Shown: positions 23,990 to 35,788, numbered from the stretch's first letter. The stretch: 64,000 nucleotides of DNA from Artemia franciscana (GCF_032884065.1 NC_088863.1:45057687-45121686), one strand, 5' to 3'. Program-made: numbers and translations. The notes: generated by a model not told the origin, from the letters alone.

Positions 23990-25300
23990 AATAATGATAG
24001 AGGTATTGTTAACACTTTGAATATGCTTGAGAAAATCCGATGGTATGCAATAGAATTTGTATCTAGACATGTAAGGATCTAAATTGAACACATTAACTAT
24101 TTGATTTGTGTTCATGGTGCCAAGTCTAATAGAACACCACCATCAGGGGTAATAGTCATATCTTGCATACCGGACAAATCCAAGTCAATTATACTGTGAT
24201 TTTTTGCAAATCTTTCTTTGGTTATACCATTTTCAAATAATTTTGAATCTCTATCTAGGGCATTGTCAATGCACTGTCAATTCATACAGGGTCACACAGG
24301 ATTTATCAAAAGATGAATTGTGGAATGGAATTCCATTTACTTTGCATGAAAGAGAATGAAGTCCAAATATTTCACGTTTATGTGGACAGTTTGTCCATGA
24401 TCCAACGAAACTGGTACTTTTACAAAAACCAAAGCAAGATTTGGTGGAACTACACCATTGATAAGCGATGAATCAGTGTATGTATGAGTACCCGTAGCAA
24501 TATGTAGTTGATTTGTGATTGTATGAGGAACGAGCAATTTAATATTATTTCCACTGGCTCTTAATTTTTCAATTGCTAAAACAATAGAACTCACACCTTG
24601 TTGTTTTCGTACATGGAGTATTGCCGAGGTGAGAGAGACTGTCACATCGGGTACAGTTCCGAAGTTCTTTTCACAAAAATGAAATTGGACGGAGTAAGTT
24701 GTAGCTTTATATCAATTTTTACTTTGGGGGGCAACCATTGAGGTATATTAAATATCTCGTGATTCATTTCCCCAACCAAGTGTAAACCCTTAGTTTTCAC
24801 ATCTCTAAGTATATTGCTAATGTCAGTGCCCGTTTTATATTCATATTCAAAAGCCATATCTCTCAAAACCTTATAGGAAAAGGAGTCATCAACATGAACT
24901 GTATATAATTTGCACAATTTGAAAGATTGTTACTTGTGCTCACCAACATTCTATTTATTTAGACGCTGATTTTTCTAAACAAATTGAGCAGTACACAATT
25001 TTCATAGGATTATCACTCGGATGCACTTAGTTTTTCATTGTTAGACTTTTTTACAATCACATGTAAGTAAACAAATGTGGAAGTCAAATCTATGAAATAA
25101 TCTTAACTGGAATAAATTTCAAAATGTATGTTCTCAGAGAGCGGTTGTTGCGGATCAAATTGTTCATAATAACCATATTTTTCACTCATATCCACATATT
25201 CTGCATACAAAAGATTCAGAGATGAGTTGACTGAAGGATGAGATTCTTTATGGGGTAGATATACCATCACTAGGAAAATAAACACTTTTCGATCCAACAA
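23990..25300 (-). pseudogene. Polinton major capsid protein (double jelly-roll type), broken
   Basis: Four frame segments on the minus strand follow the order of Polinton capsid proteins. The first is an N-terminal segment with LLYAEYVDMSEKYGYYEQFD and PLSENIHFEIYSS (25300-25103). The second has FIDLTSTFVYLHVIV near 25080-25040. The third has GLHLVGEMNHEIFNIPQWLP (24917-24642). The fourth has SAILHVRK, then NGVVPPNLALVFVK (24645-24337). After the last one, sequence with FHNSSFDKS and DLDLSGMQD continues to about 24.1 kb in other frames. At least three frameshifts and several stops are present. The assignment rests on remembered family patterns (the VRKV segment, the FI.LVG..H.DLF segment) and not on a search. 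Confidence 0.6.
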
Positions 25301-25610
25301 TTTTTACTTTCTTTTTCTTCTTTGACAAGAGCGATGTTTTACGCTTCCAGTCTGAGTTCCCAATCATGTAATGTAGAGGACGCAAAATCTGCGTCAACCG
25401 GTGCAATATATTTTCTAGCCAAGAGTAGAGCAGAGCAAAAATCTTAGCAAACCAAGGGCCGAGATCATAACCGGACATTAACGAACGACCCCTGTAATAG
25501 TACATTCTAACACCCAAATGACGTGGGCCAAGAGTAGCAACATAACAATGAATACCAGGACAAACAAAAGTATTTTTTCTATTAGCAATTTCACTGAATG
25601 GATCAAAATT
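25248..25610 (-). pseudogene. Small basic virion-type protein of the Polinton
   Basis: A minus-strand frame open from about 25610 to the stop at 25248 reads GVRMYYYRGRSLMSGYDLGP, then WFAKIFALLYSWLENIL and a basic end KKKKKVKIVGS. Polintons and adenovirus-like elements often carry a small protein here, beginning with a Tyr/Arg/Gly stretch, followed by a hydrophobic helix and a Lys/Arg-rich end, just upstream of the major capsid gene. It sits exactly there. The upstream part (CPGIHCYVATLGPRHLGV) is in frame and may belong to it. The function in the particle is unknown. Confidence 0.45.
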
Positions 25611-25975
25611 AACATGTAATCAGGGCCGAACCTTTTATTATTGCTAGAGAATCACCCAATTCAGTTCTTTGTGTTACCTGAGAGAGTTCAAAAAATGAAG
25701 TGTCGACTGGAATATATTGGAGGTGCTTTACTTTGTAGTTCATGACTGGTTTTTTGTTCATGAATGTGTAGAAGGGTGACATAGGTATTACCTACTCTTG
25801 ATGTCTCGACACAGAACTCGTAAAGAAATATACCATTGTATTATGAAAAGCCAGATGCATTGTCTGCATAGATAATATGATCCTTGATACTGAAATTTTT
25901 GCTTTTATAATACGATCTTTAAAACCAAGAACATCAAGTAAATCCTCTTTTAGGAAAATTCTTTCACTATCAAAT
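25611..25975 (-). pseudogene. Minor-capsid-like protein of the Polinton, fragment
   Basis: Minus-strand segments LLDVLGFKDR (near 25945), IIYADNASGF, then LQYIPVDTSFFELSQV and GDSLAIIKG (25700-25640) follow the pattern of Polinton minor capsid or penton proteins. From memory, those have an LGF segment early and a Y.PV...F..I motif plus a G..I.F..G motif late. The gene is cut into at least three frames and is much shorter than the family, so most of the middle is missing. Its place between integrase and capsid genes supports the call. Confidence 0.45.
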
Positions 25976-26880
25976 GGATTGCATTATTTTTAACTTTTTC
26001 TAATTCACAATCATAAAAACCGCCAATAATCTCATCATCTTTCCCATCACGTAAACGATACGTTACAGGTTTAGTGTCTAAGACTTTTGGCACTTTAAAA
26101 AGTTCAGTGGAGCACAATGAGTTCCCTATTCAAATATGCTACTTGTTCAATTTATTCGATCTGTATCACCAACATTAAGTTTTTTCTTCGCAACCTTTTC
26201 ATTGGAATATTGTTTAAGAAAAATGTCAAGTGCATTATTACTGAGATGAACTTTAAGAAGACTATGATTGGACAGCGGTTGATAAGGGCATTTATTATAA
26301 ATCAACACGGTTATATCTAAATCTTAAATAAAATCAGCAGTATTTTTCTATATACAATATCTTGAAATTAAAGGTCGAATCGTCCTTATCAAACGTGCCG
26401 CCAATGCTATCTTTATCGGACTATGACAGAGTGTTGTATTATATTTCGATAAGACTCTTCTTACGTGTGAATCAACAAATTCACTCCCCTGGTCCGTGTG
26501 AAATTCTTATAAGAATCTTGTTCAAAGACAGATTCAAGAGCTCTAGCAACTTCATTCCTCTCTTTGAAGATAATGAAACAGCATGCGCAAAGCGACTATA
26601 AAAACTGATTGCAAGTAGAATATACTTGTACGGTATATTATGACGTCTTTGAATGCCGTCTAAAGGCAAAAAATCTGCTGTTAATATATGCAAGGAGAAA
26701 CATATTTTAGTTTTTCAATAAGGATTACCACGAACTCTATGATTACGATGAAGAGTGTAACTGGGTTCATTCTGTAAATATTCTGCGGCCAACTTTTCTT
26801 CAACAAAGGTGACTCGAGCAAGTGCGGTGTGGGAGCTTAAACTTACCGCTTCACCAACATTCTTATAAACTTGTTTCAAA
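25965..26880 (-). pseudogene. Polinton retroviral-type integrase, broken, catalytic Glu lost
   Basis: Minus-strand segments in order: EYLQNEPSYTLHRNHRVRGN (26810-26745), the typical YTLH..R.RF region before the core; LTADFLPLDGIQRRHNIPYK (26685-26625) with the first catalytic Asp; YILLAISFYSRFAHAVSL (26625-26570); TDQGSEFVDSHVRR (26497-26455) with the second Asp; and ALAARLIRTIRPLI near 26400. Polintons have VER.NRT at that last position; here the Glu codon reads Ala. The C-terminal chromo-like part has VTYRLRDGKDDEIIGGFYDC (26070-26010). The core is split over at least three frames. The enzyme would have inserted the element into the genome; this copy cannot. Confidence 0.8.
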
Positions 26881-27051
26881 ACTTGAGCTATTTTGAACGT
26901 AAACGTGATGTGAAGCGTCCTCTAACATTTTATATACTAAATGTGGTGGGAAGCCGCTTTCGTTTAATATCTATTAAATCATCACGCCCACTTGGTTCGC
27001 TATCCGAAAACGAGATTTCTTTTGATATTTCACCAAATTCCCTTAAGTGTT

Positions 27052-27600
27052 TTAAAATATTTTTATTCCCAATAAGACTTTTGGGAAAATTTGACAACTT
27101 AAAAATTTATACAAATGACTGTCAAATGATTCACGTCTTATACGATTTGCAATTAAATCTGATGCCAAATCAATTAAATTGTAAATCTTGCCCAGGATTG
27201 TAACTTCATTCTTTTTCTCATCAATTTGTACAAGTTCATTCTCGGCGAGATAAGTCAATTGTCTTTTACTTTGCTCACGATACGAATGAGGCATTAAGTC
27301 TACAACACTTGATGGAATTTTAGACAAATCTTTTCTTTTTTTGTGCTTTCAAAGTTTCAGAAAATTTTCAAAAAATCAATGACATTTACTTCGGGCGGTC
27401 TTTCACGGTAGGTTTTATGCTTATCGACACGTCAAAGGATATTTTAAAGCAATCAACAATTGCTTAATTGTTACAAAAGTTATCAAGATTGTCTTCAAAG
27501 TGCTCTTTTAGTGAAAGAGCGAGTTAAATTGGCGTCAATTTGTAAGGTTTAGCCGTTTCAAGAGAATAGTGCCGTGATTTACAAGCCCCAGTGGTTATCG
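27052..27600 (-). pseudogene. Polinton-type conserved protein of unknown function
   Basis: The open minus-strand frame 27327-27052 reads SKIPSSVVDLMPHSYREQSK, then QLTYLAENELVQI, IDEKKNEVTILGKIYNLIDL and FLSCQIFPKVLLG. The pattern P..yr..A..LL.yL..N..v...n.eG.i.i.G...nl.DLi.d, followed by ...fl...niP..lLGNk, is one I associate with a protein encoded next to the ATPase in Polintons and related elements. The upstream segment (27600-27330) is broken by stops. The role is not known to me. Confidence 0.5.
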
Positions 27601-27659
27601 GCAGTAACAATGAAAAGATATTACCATCCGCTTTAAAAGCCGTTTTCTCTTACAATTTC

Positions 27660-27850
27660 TTCCTTTCTTTTTGCAAGCTAGGGCACCTACAAGTGAACAA
27701 TGTTGCTTTGTCTGTTACCTAATACCTTATGGCAGTTGAGCACTGCTTTCACTTAAACTTTGAAAAAGGTAAGATAGGAGATCAATGAATTCACTGTCAA
27801 TGCCACGTTTGAGTAAACGATTCCTAAGATGTGGTTTAAATTACCTAGGA
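27660..27850 (-). pseudogene. Short basic Polinton protein, remnant
   Basis: A minus-strand segment reads LRNRLLKRGIDSEFIDLLSY and continues LFQSLSES to a stop near 27735. After a shift, ACKKK and KRKRLLKR follow. Polintons carry a small protein with this layout (a basic RL.K start, a leucine-rich hydrophobic segment, then K/R-rich repeats), and it lies between the ATPase and the protein at 27.05-27.6 kb. This is a weak call from position and composition. Confidence 0.35.
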
Positions 27851-27901
27851 CGGAAAATAAATATATATTTTCACTTAGCTTTTTCAGCTTCAAGTTGACG
27901 A

Positions 27902-28560
27902 CTAATGAACTTTTTTACTATTCATGGGTAGATATACGGTAATTTCATTGTCAAAAATATCTGTGTCCACACGAAACTTTTCGGGTGTGTTTGGATTGAG
28001 ATCCAATAGAATATAACCATAAGGTTTATTTGTAGCTTGATTGTATGCCAAGTGTAAGAATGTCGGTTCACCGGGATATATATCCTTGTTTGGAGTTAAA
28101 AGAGAACTTGAATTGCGAACCACACCCTATAGATGATATAGTAATTACAACTCAATGCAAATGTTCTTATGCATTTACTCTGATGAAAGAGATTCTGGAT
28201 AACAACATAAGCGGAATTTTTTTCAGGATGAGACCGGAACGTTAATAACTCTAACATCTCTCGAGACCATTTTTCAATAGATTCAGTTAAATCATCAACA
28301 ATCAACTACAAGTTTGGTGTAATAATATTAAACACGTCAATTGTATGAATTTTATGTCTGGTGCAATACTCTTTATTTTATCACAGGACTTTTGCCACAC
28401 ACTCGCAAAAATAGATATTTTTTGGATTTTCTATAAACCATTTTATTACCATTTTGTATTATTTTCGTCAATAGTCTTGTTTGGTCAGACATTGATGGTC
28501 CACAATGAAATGATCTGAATGGTGTTTCAAATTGATACATACTCCTCTAATTTCAAAATA
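27902..28560 (-). pseudogene. Polinton FtsK/HerA-type genome-packaging ATPase, broken
   Basis: The N-terminal segment (28550-28460) has the P-loop position as FHCGPSMSDQTRLLTKII; the family has GP.gSGKT, so the Walker A Lys-Thr pair is damaged. The frame 28305-28096 holds the Walker B region IVDDLTESI, then VIQNLFHQSKCIRTFALSCN, the VQNLFHQGK-R-i-SLN motif of this family. The frame 28123-27902 has IYPGEPTFLHLAYNQATNKP, then YGYILLDLNPNTPEKFRV, the family's C-terminal YGYlLiDl segment. The two frames overlap at 28096-28123, which marks one frameshift. The enzyme would pump DNA into the capsid; this copy is inactive. Confidence 0.8.
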
Positions 28561-28569
28561 CAACTAACC

Positions 28570-29290
28570 GAACCTAACCGCAATCTGTTCAATAAACACT
28601 CAAAAATACAATAGACGTACATGGTTTCTTTAATATATAAATAAATGCACTACATTCTGCAAAAACATATTTATATAAACACTAGTCAACAGCATGAAAT
28701 AGGCACTTAAATATATTTACAGCCACAAAATACGCACTTAGAAATGGGTCCCAACTGGAGGGCCAGAATCGAACCGAAGGCAAGGAGGCCGGAACGCCAG
28801 CCGGAACATACAGTACCCGATGCTGATTTGGGCGACGATGGTGAATCCATAATATAATATTAAGCACAAACGTAAAACATTGATTCCAATTTCCACAAAA
28901 AAAATATATAAATAATGATAAACAAAAACTTATAGAGGACCAATACAAAAACATGTAAGAAACACGAAAAATGACTAAAAAACATACATTGCTGAGCTGG
29001 AGACCCCCTCCCATCAAATATTGATCTTTCTCCAGACCAAAACGTCGTCTGAATCTACACATACGTCTCAATCTGAAGTAAGGTAATGACTGTGTGGTAG
29101 AATTCTCAACCGTACGTGAGTGTCGGGAAAATGTCGTAATGTCGGGAAAAATTGGAGTGGAAGGATTGTCCAGTCATTTGTAATTCCCACAAGGCAGAGT
29201 CATGAGACACTGCTGTCAAATAAAGGGGAATCATCACAAGAAAACCGGATTCGACTTGTATCGGTGCTTTATCCATTGCGTGATCGGTTT
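28570..29290. other. Unassigned segment where the polymerase palm domain should be
   Basis: The polymerase reading ends near 29290 and the ATPase begins near 28560. In a complete Polinton this gap would hold the polymerase palm and thumb with the DTDS motif. No such motif is found on either strand. A 129-codon minus-strand frame (29071-28682) and a 138-codon plus-strand frame (29120-29536) show no family pattern. It is probably an insertion that replaced the polymerase C-terminus. Confidence 0.45.
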
Positions 29291-31790
29291 CCAGGATACG
29301 AACTATGTAAGAAAACACACTTTTCGCAAAGGTCTCTTTACAAACAGGTGCTGATCCAAGTCGGTGATGAGACCTATTTTTTCATTACTGATTTGAAGAA
29401 TTTTATCGATCACCAGAAGAGGAGTTTAAAAATAATACCCCAAATCCAGCACAAATTCATGATAGATTTATCCGTGTTTTTACATACACTATCTAACAGC
29501 GTCAAAAGATCACTTGCCAGGTACTTTTTAAAATAATACTGTCCACTTTTTCACCCTCCTCTAGCCCAATATTTCCTTAGCAAATTCATGGTCGTCAATG
29601 GTGAATCATAAAATATTTCATTAAGCGGCAATTTTAACTAATATAGCCTCGAGATGGAGTTGTAGTACTAATATGGATTTATACATTCACAAGTTAATAA
29701 ATCATACATTTCCTTATAAGGAAAGTGCTCTTTGATGAAGGGAGCTATTAAAATCATCGCTCTTTTGCACTTGAATGATTTTACTAGGGAATTTGACGAA
29801 GAAATTATAGGAATCTAAAAAACGGATTTTGTTCCAGCACGTATTACCATTTTCAATCGTTTTCCATTTGAATTCTAAGAACAACAACTTCTCAGATGAT
29901 TTGGGCAAGATGTTATAAGAAAAAGACCCATCTACCTATGCACCATTACGGCTTCGCCTTTCTGCAAAACGTGTCGACGCTGGTAATATGAAGTTCAAAT
30001 CATAGTTGGAATTGTGCAAGTAAACAGGTAGAAAGTATTGCTGGCTAATGTTTGTATAAGTAAAATTTATGCGCGAACCCCCGAATGTTACTCCCTCCTG
30101 ATAAAATAGGATTAGTTAACTGATCGTGGTTGCAGACTGTCATATCCCTACTACCCTCAACAATTTTTTTCTTGCAAATCCAACACATATCTTTATTTTT
30201 AATGGCCAACTCGTCTTCTGGTGATAGAGTCATTCCTTAATTTATATTGCGCAGCCGTGAAATTGACTTTTTGTTGTTTTAATAAGTGCAACCATAGCTA
30301 CACTTAAACGGTCTTCCCCACCCAATGTCTCAAATATACCTACCAATCGTAAGGTACTACTTAAGTCTCTTCGCCAGTTGGCAAACTACAATGCCCTTGT
30401 GTTTTTAGGCAGGATTCAAATTTGATGCATCGCACACGTCCATGAGTCTGGTCTCAATGTCTATTTCCACCTTGTCGCATCGGAAAGAGTGAATTCTGAA
30501 AATTCTTCGACCGCAAGATAGCATTGTCACCTGCAACCGCTTCCACTGACTAGTATTCATGACACTTAAAGTGCCTCAAGTGACGATTCAATTTTAACTG
30601 TACGGAATCTGGGTAAGCACATTGGACAATAAGAGCAAGTACACCTATCCTTTTCCCCCTCTCCCAGAACCTGACTAATACTTGGAATAGGAAAGAAATG
30701 TCCAATTGTATCAGATTCACTGGCAGGCTCGTAAAGAAGCCATACCCAGTTCTTCATTGATTCAATGGACAGAGTCCTTACTGAATATACTACCCCCTTT
30801 TTATCTTTAAGTTCACCCTTTTCATACTCTGTATCATATTTTAACACTGAAACCCCGATCTTTAAATCTGAATTTGCCCTCTAAAAAATGTCGATACCCC
30901 TTAAATGTTACAGGATATTGCCTCTTCAGACGATTAAAACCGACTGTACGAAATTCTTCCCCCTCTCCACCCCGATTAACTGCCAAATGCATCTTACTAG
31001 CATCACCTTTTGATGGTTTATGCCCAGCTAACCTAACCTGAATACTAGAAGCACTCTAAGCCCGTATCGAAACGAAAATGTTGTATACCTTGATACCCTT
31101 TAAATCTGCATTATATTTTACACCTCTCTCTGCCCTCCCACCTCTTAAAAAAATTATTTATTATATTTTGTGACATTAAAACCTAAATTTTCTAAAAACA
31201 AAACAACTTTTTCGCTCGCATTTTCATTATGATTTTCTACCCTATTCAAAATACTTCCCACCTAACCCGAAAAAACACCCTCAAAATTATGTAGGTCTGG
31301 GTGAAGTGACCGCATTTCTGTTTGTAGGTAATGTGAGTACATATCACCCGTCTTTTCATTTGAAAAACTATTTTTAGTGCGATGGGTGATTTCACGCTGT
31401 CACTAACTCCCGCCTCTCGAATGTGTTTATCAAGAACTGGCCGAATCTTGCTAACATACGATTGTCCTATGTCCACTGGATCTGTATGGATACTACCACT
31501 TGTAAGAGTATTGAAGTGGCTCTCCAAACTCAGCTCTAAAAACATAAATATTGTGCAAAGCGGTATTGGCTAAATAAAAATCAAGCAATACAAGGTATGA
31601 TAAGAATCAGGCAAAGCATTTTGTTCTGTTTCTTCCATATCACTGTGCGAGGCGGTTACCTGTCCGTCTAGCACCCTGTCGACCTCCCTTGTTGGCACTT
31701 GTTCTAACAAGTTATCCAAAAATTCAGTATTTAGGCCAAGATCCCGCATGAAAGTGTCTAAATCAAAGCTGGGGGAAATATACCTATATA
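29290..31790 (-). pseudogene. Polinton protein-primed DNA polymerase B, broken, palm domain missing
   Basis: Minus-strand segments keep the family order. The N-terminal region runs 31790-31246, with DNLLEQVPTREVDRVLDGQV, VRPVLDKHIREAG-like sequence and ALKIVFQMKR. A segment at 30847-30566 (SVRTLSIESMKNWVWLLYEP, CSYCPMCLPRF) follows, then the cysteine motif CWICKKKI with CNHDQ and RGFAH (30233-30045). LPVYLHNSNYDLNFI matches the exonuclease-region HNL..YD motif (30030-29980). IRFLDSYNFF (near 29820), KSDDF, YLASDLLTLLDS (29520-29480) and LITDLDQHLFVK (near 29370) complete the visible part. At least six frameshifts or stops occur. Everything after the last motif, including the catalytic DTDS, is absent. 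Confidence 0.8.
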
Positions 31791-31799
31791 ATTTACCCC

Positions 31800-34220
31800 C
31801 TCACGTTTACTTTACTGCGATTATGTACAAGCATTTTCGCATAATTGGCATGGTGGTGAAAGGACAGTTGTCTCAATGTAGGTCCCTTGTGTTGTAGGTA
31901 TGTGAACCTAGAAAATATTAAGAGCTTATTAGCTCATTGAAACACTCTTGATTTTATCCTGTGAAAGAATTTACATTATAGTTAAAAGTGACCCTTCAGA
32001 TGCATTGAGACTACACTACCACCTAAAGTTGTAATGGGCACACATATGCCTCCAAAGGGTCCCTTCGGATGTATTGAGACCACACTACCGGTTAAGAATT
32101 TAATTACCATACATAGGCCTCCAAAGTGACTCCATGGGTCCATAGCCTACTTCACTACGAGATATAAATTTAATGACCAGAAATTACAAGATAAGTTGCC
32201 CCCCTTTACGTTTCAGACACTATAATGCTCCAAAGAGTCTTAAAAAACTTACTGAGGGGGTGTTTTTGCCCATTGCTGTTTTTCTAAAGCAGGCCATCCG
32301 CCAATCGACAATCCATGCTGGGACATCATTTTCATGAGCCTGTGGCAGGGTGTTGCTCGCTCTTGGGCCATGAAAATCAGCCCATTGATTTTTAATCGAT
32401 AGATCAAAATTATTGTTCTCGGGGGCCTGAAAAAAAATTAAAGTTCTTACTCCCTTAATTCATTCATGATTTTAAGCTGTGAAAAGGTATATTAATCTAT
32501 GCCTCCTTAAGGCCTTCAGAGATAACGGGCCAGGGTCCCCGTTTTTAAATTGAATAGGAATAATAATCTAAGGTCCTTCAAGTCCCCTCATAGAGAAATT
32601 TTCAACACTAGAATGCATTATTTTTAGAAGCATAAAGATCTTAGTTATTAACCTTAAAGGAATTTCCTGTTTTAGTTACTTTCCGGGATCTCCCCTCAAA
32701 ACTATAATTTACCTCATTAGTATGTTGAAAAAAAAAGAAACCTATTGGGCAACGCCACTCAAATCTCCTTCTTAGAGGCAACAAAAGAATGCATTATTTT
32801 CAAAAGTAACTTTTTATCAATTTGAGGAGCAGTGGTGCCTCAAACCATTCAAAACTAACTGACCGAGGGGGTCCTTTAGTAAACTAAAAGGAACGCGCTA
32901 CTTTTTAAAGATAGGGAGTAACATCAATATCCTTAATAGTGTCCAGAGAAATTTAGTTTTTTAGTGAAAAGCTCTTCATAGAATAGGTTATTTTTGGAAG
33001 CGACAAGAGCCTAGATATTTTCTCTTTATTAAGGCGAAATGAACATGCTATTTCAGCAGTGATGAGGATGTAGAATGCCATCCCACTTTGACTAGCGCTA
33101 AACATGGCTCCCTCAGCACTTTCCAGTTATTTCTTCCTTTGTAAGTTTGAACAAGAATATACAACAGGCTGAAAAATATTACGTACTTACCGCTAAAACA
33201 TTAAGTTTTTCGAGAAATATCAATAAACTTACACTTAAATTAAGATCAACAGCTTGCATGCAAAGGGCCAAAAGGGGCGCATCATCGCCTTGCTTGGGGG
33301 ACCTAGAAGGTCTAGCAGCTTCACCTTCATATGGTGCAGGTCTGTGAAACTACAGAGTTATAACTAGGGGAAGGGGCTCATTATTATTGTCAGAAAAGGA
33401 CGCTTATTTGCTTTCTTAGTATAATGAAAGAATATCATTCACTACCTTTCATTGATAGAATACATTTATGTAATCGTTTAGACCGATATTTTCCAGACGA
33501 AAGTAGCTGGTATATAAGCGATTCTATTTTCAGTAATTATATAACAGTATGTTTGACAATTGTCCTAAAGTAATAATTTTAGATTTGTTTGAATGTACTA
33601 TTTTAGCAGACAACAGGATGCATCCCCTCCTATATAATAGCAGCTGTTCAGTAGGAAAAAGGGCATTACACCATTAAGAGTTTAACTCAACTTATTTATT
33701 TCTTACCAACTTGTTTGAATGCGCTTGTAACTAATTTGCAAGAAAATAGGGCTATTCTATTATTGTGAGAACCATGCAAAGCAGGAGAGATCGGTTCTTA
33801 GATGTTTATCTAATATAGAGAATCTAGTAGCTCTAATTTGGGTGTGCGCAACTTATTTTTTGGTGGGGGAATATTTAGAAGGAGAGGCTTACCTGTTGGT
33901 ATTTTTGAGACATATCCGTTTTTAGAAAATCTTGTTGTGTTACTTTCAAAATCTAACAGAACACTAATAAAATTTCTGTTCTAATAGTCGTTCTTATATA
34001 CTCCAGGGACCATGGAACTACTCAGTTTTTGATAGGATAGTAGCAGACGAGGCTTCTTTATTCCGAAAAATAGCAGGAAAGCTTTGTTCCATAAAACCAA
34101 CAGTCTCTTTAATGATTCTCCATATAGAAAATGGCGGCGAATTTGCTGGCACGAAATAACTGATATACATGAATATATTGGGATGATGTAAGGAATATGC
34201 CCTCACTTGAGAGGGTGCCC
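31800..34220. other. Unassigned, weakly repetitive stretch
   Basis: No gene was recognised. A degenerate repeat of about 65 bp with CCTTC.GATG.ATTGAGAC.ACACTACC lies at 31995-32160. The rest is AT-rich with short runs such as CATTATTTT.GAAG that recur loosely (32615, 32790, 32985). Confidence 0.5.
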
Positions 34221-35630
34221 CTCTGAAAGTTTTTAAAAGGAAATCTTGATTTGGCGGGGCTCGTAGGTCTTTTTAAAGAATCAAAGAAACTATTAGGTAC
34301 AACCCAAAGAAATCCTGATTTAGTGGGCCTACTATAGCTTAATTTTTAAGGAACAATTTTAGAAATTCTGAAGTACACAAGCCTTGACCCTCGTAGGTTT
34401 TCAAGCATTACACCCAAGGAAATCTTTATTTAGCGAAGGTTTTTTTTTTAAAGAAACTATTAGGTAAAACCCAAGAAAATCCTGATTTAGAGGGCCCCCT
34501 TTTTTTAAAGAACAATCTTAGAAATCCTGGAGCAAACAAGCCCTAACCCTCCTAGATTTTTTCAACATAACACCCAGGGAAATTCAAATATAGAAGGCCC
34601 CTTTGAGGTTATTTTGAAAGTATAATCTTAGAAAGTCTGAAGTAAACAAGCCCTGACCCTTGTGATTTTTTAAACACAACACCACAGAAAATCTAGATTT
34701 CGCGTATGGATTTTAAGAAACTATTAGGTAAAGCCCAAGGGAATCCTAATTTAACAGGCCCCCTGAAAAAAACAATCTTAGAAATCCTGGGGTAGAGAAA
34801 CTTTGACCCTCGTAGGTTTTTAAACATAACACCCAAGGAAATCCTTATTTAGCGAAGGTTTTTTTTTTAAAGAAACTGTTAGGTAAAACCCAAGGAAATC
34901 CTAATTTAGAGGGCCCCCTGGAGGTTTTTTTTAAAAGAACAATCTTAGAAATCCTGGAATAAACAAGCGCTGAGCCTCGAAAGTTTTTAAACACAACACC
35001 CAAGAAAATCCCAACTTCGCGTAAGTTTTTTTTAAAGAAACTATTGGGTAAAACCCAAGAGAATCCTGGTTTAGCGGGCCCCCTGAAAAAAAAATACAAA
35101 AATTCCTGAGGGTAGAACAGTTTTTTAAAGAAGTCTTAGAAATCCTGGGGTAAAGAAGCCCTGAGGGTTTTTTAAAGAACTATCTTAGAAATCCTGGGGT
35201 AAAGAAGCCCCTGAAGATTTTTCAAGGAACAATCTTAGAAATCCTAGGGTAAAGAAGCCCTGAGAGTTTTTCTAGCCATCGTAAGCTTTTAAAAATAAAC
35301 ACACAGGAAAATCCTGATTTAGCGTAAGTTATTTAAAAGAAACTATTCGGTAAATCCCAAGGAAATCTTGATTTAGGGGGGCCCCTGCAGGTTTTTTAAA
35401 GATCAATCTTAGAAATCCTGAACAGAAAGTGCCCTGACTCTCGTAGGTTTTTAAACATAAAACCCAAGAAAGTTCTGATTTAGTGTAATTTTATTTAAAG
35501 AAACTATTAGGTAAAACCCATGGAAACCCTGATTTAGTCGGCCCCTGACAGAACAATCTTAGAAATCCTGGAGTAAAGAAGGCCTCGTAGGTTTTTTAAA
35601 GAATTAAAGAAATTATTATGTAGCAGACAT
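34220..35630. repeat. Tandem array with units of about 165 bp
   Basis: The marker AAGAAACTATTAGGTAAAACCC recurs near 34280, 34455, 34708, 34871, 35034, 35335 and 35497, with a last degenerate copy near 35604. A second marker, ACAATCTTAGAAATCCTGG, recurs between them, followed by CCCTGACCCTCGTAGGTTTTT. Units are diverged with indels. The length is close to one nucleosome repeat, as in many satellites. A spliced-looking minus-strand frame here is only repeat. Confidence 0.85.
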
Positions 35631-35788
35631 CAGCATCTCTTGGAAAATATTCGCTAGGATACATCATAGTGTCAACATACACCTGCGTCTTGAAGAAGCT
35701 TAAAAAAGTGTCCGGATCAAGATTCAAAGGGTATACTGGCCCGTCGGGGATGTTATGACGATACTACTCATAAATAGATAAATAAAAT

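Larger units (their letters stand above)
21825..31800 (-). mobile_element. Degraded Polinton/Maverick element
   Basis: Several genes diagnostic of Polintons are found in one block, nearly all on the minus strand: protein-primed type B DNA polymerase (31.8-29.3 kb), FtsK-like packaging ATPase (28.56-27.9 kb), a Polinton-type conserved protein (27.6-27.05 kb), retroviral-type integrase (26.9-25.96 kb), a minor-capsid-like protein (about 25.97-25.61 kb), a small basic virion-type protein (25.6-25.25 kb) and a major capsid protein (25.3-24.0 kb). Every gene has frameshifts or stops. I could not identify terminal inverted repeats, so the limits are approximate, and the block is shorter than the usual 15-20 kb. 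A protease gene was not recognised. This is a fossil of a virus-like element, with no intact replication or capsid gene. Confidence 0.85.

Noticed and set aside
28682..29071. 129-codon minus-strand open frame inside the Polinton
   Set aside because: Hydrophobic, no family pattern, and in a segment with no other coding sign; kept only as an unassigned segment.
34845..35099. 84-codon minus-strand open frame with repeated SWVLPNSFFKK
   Set aside because: It is the translation of two units of the 165-bp tandem array.
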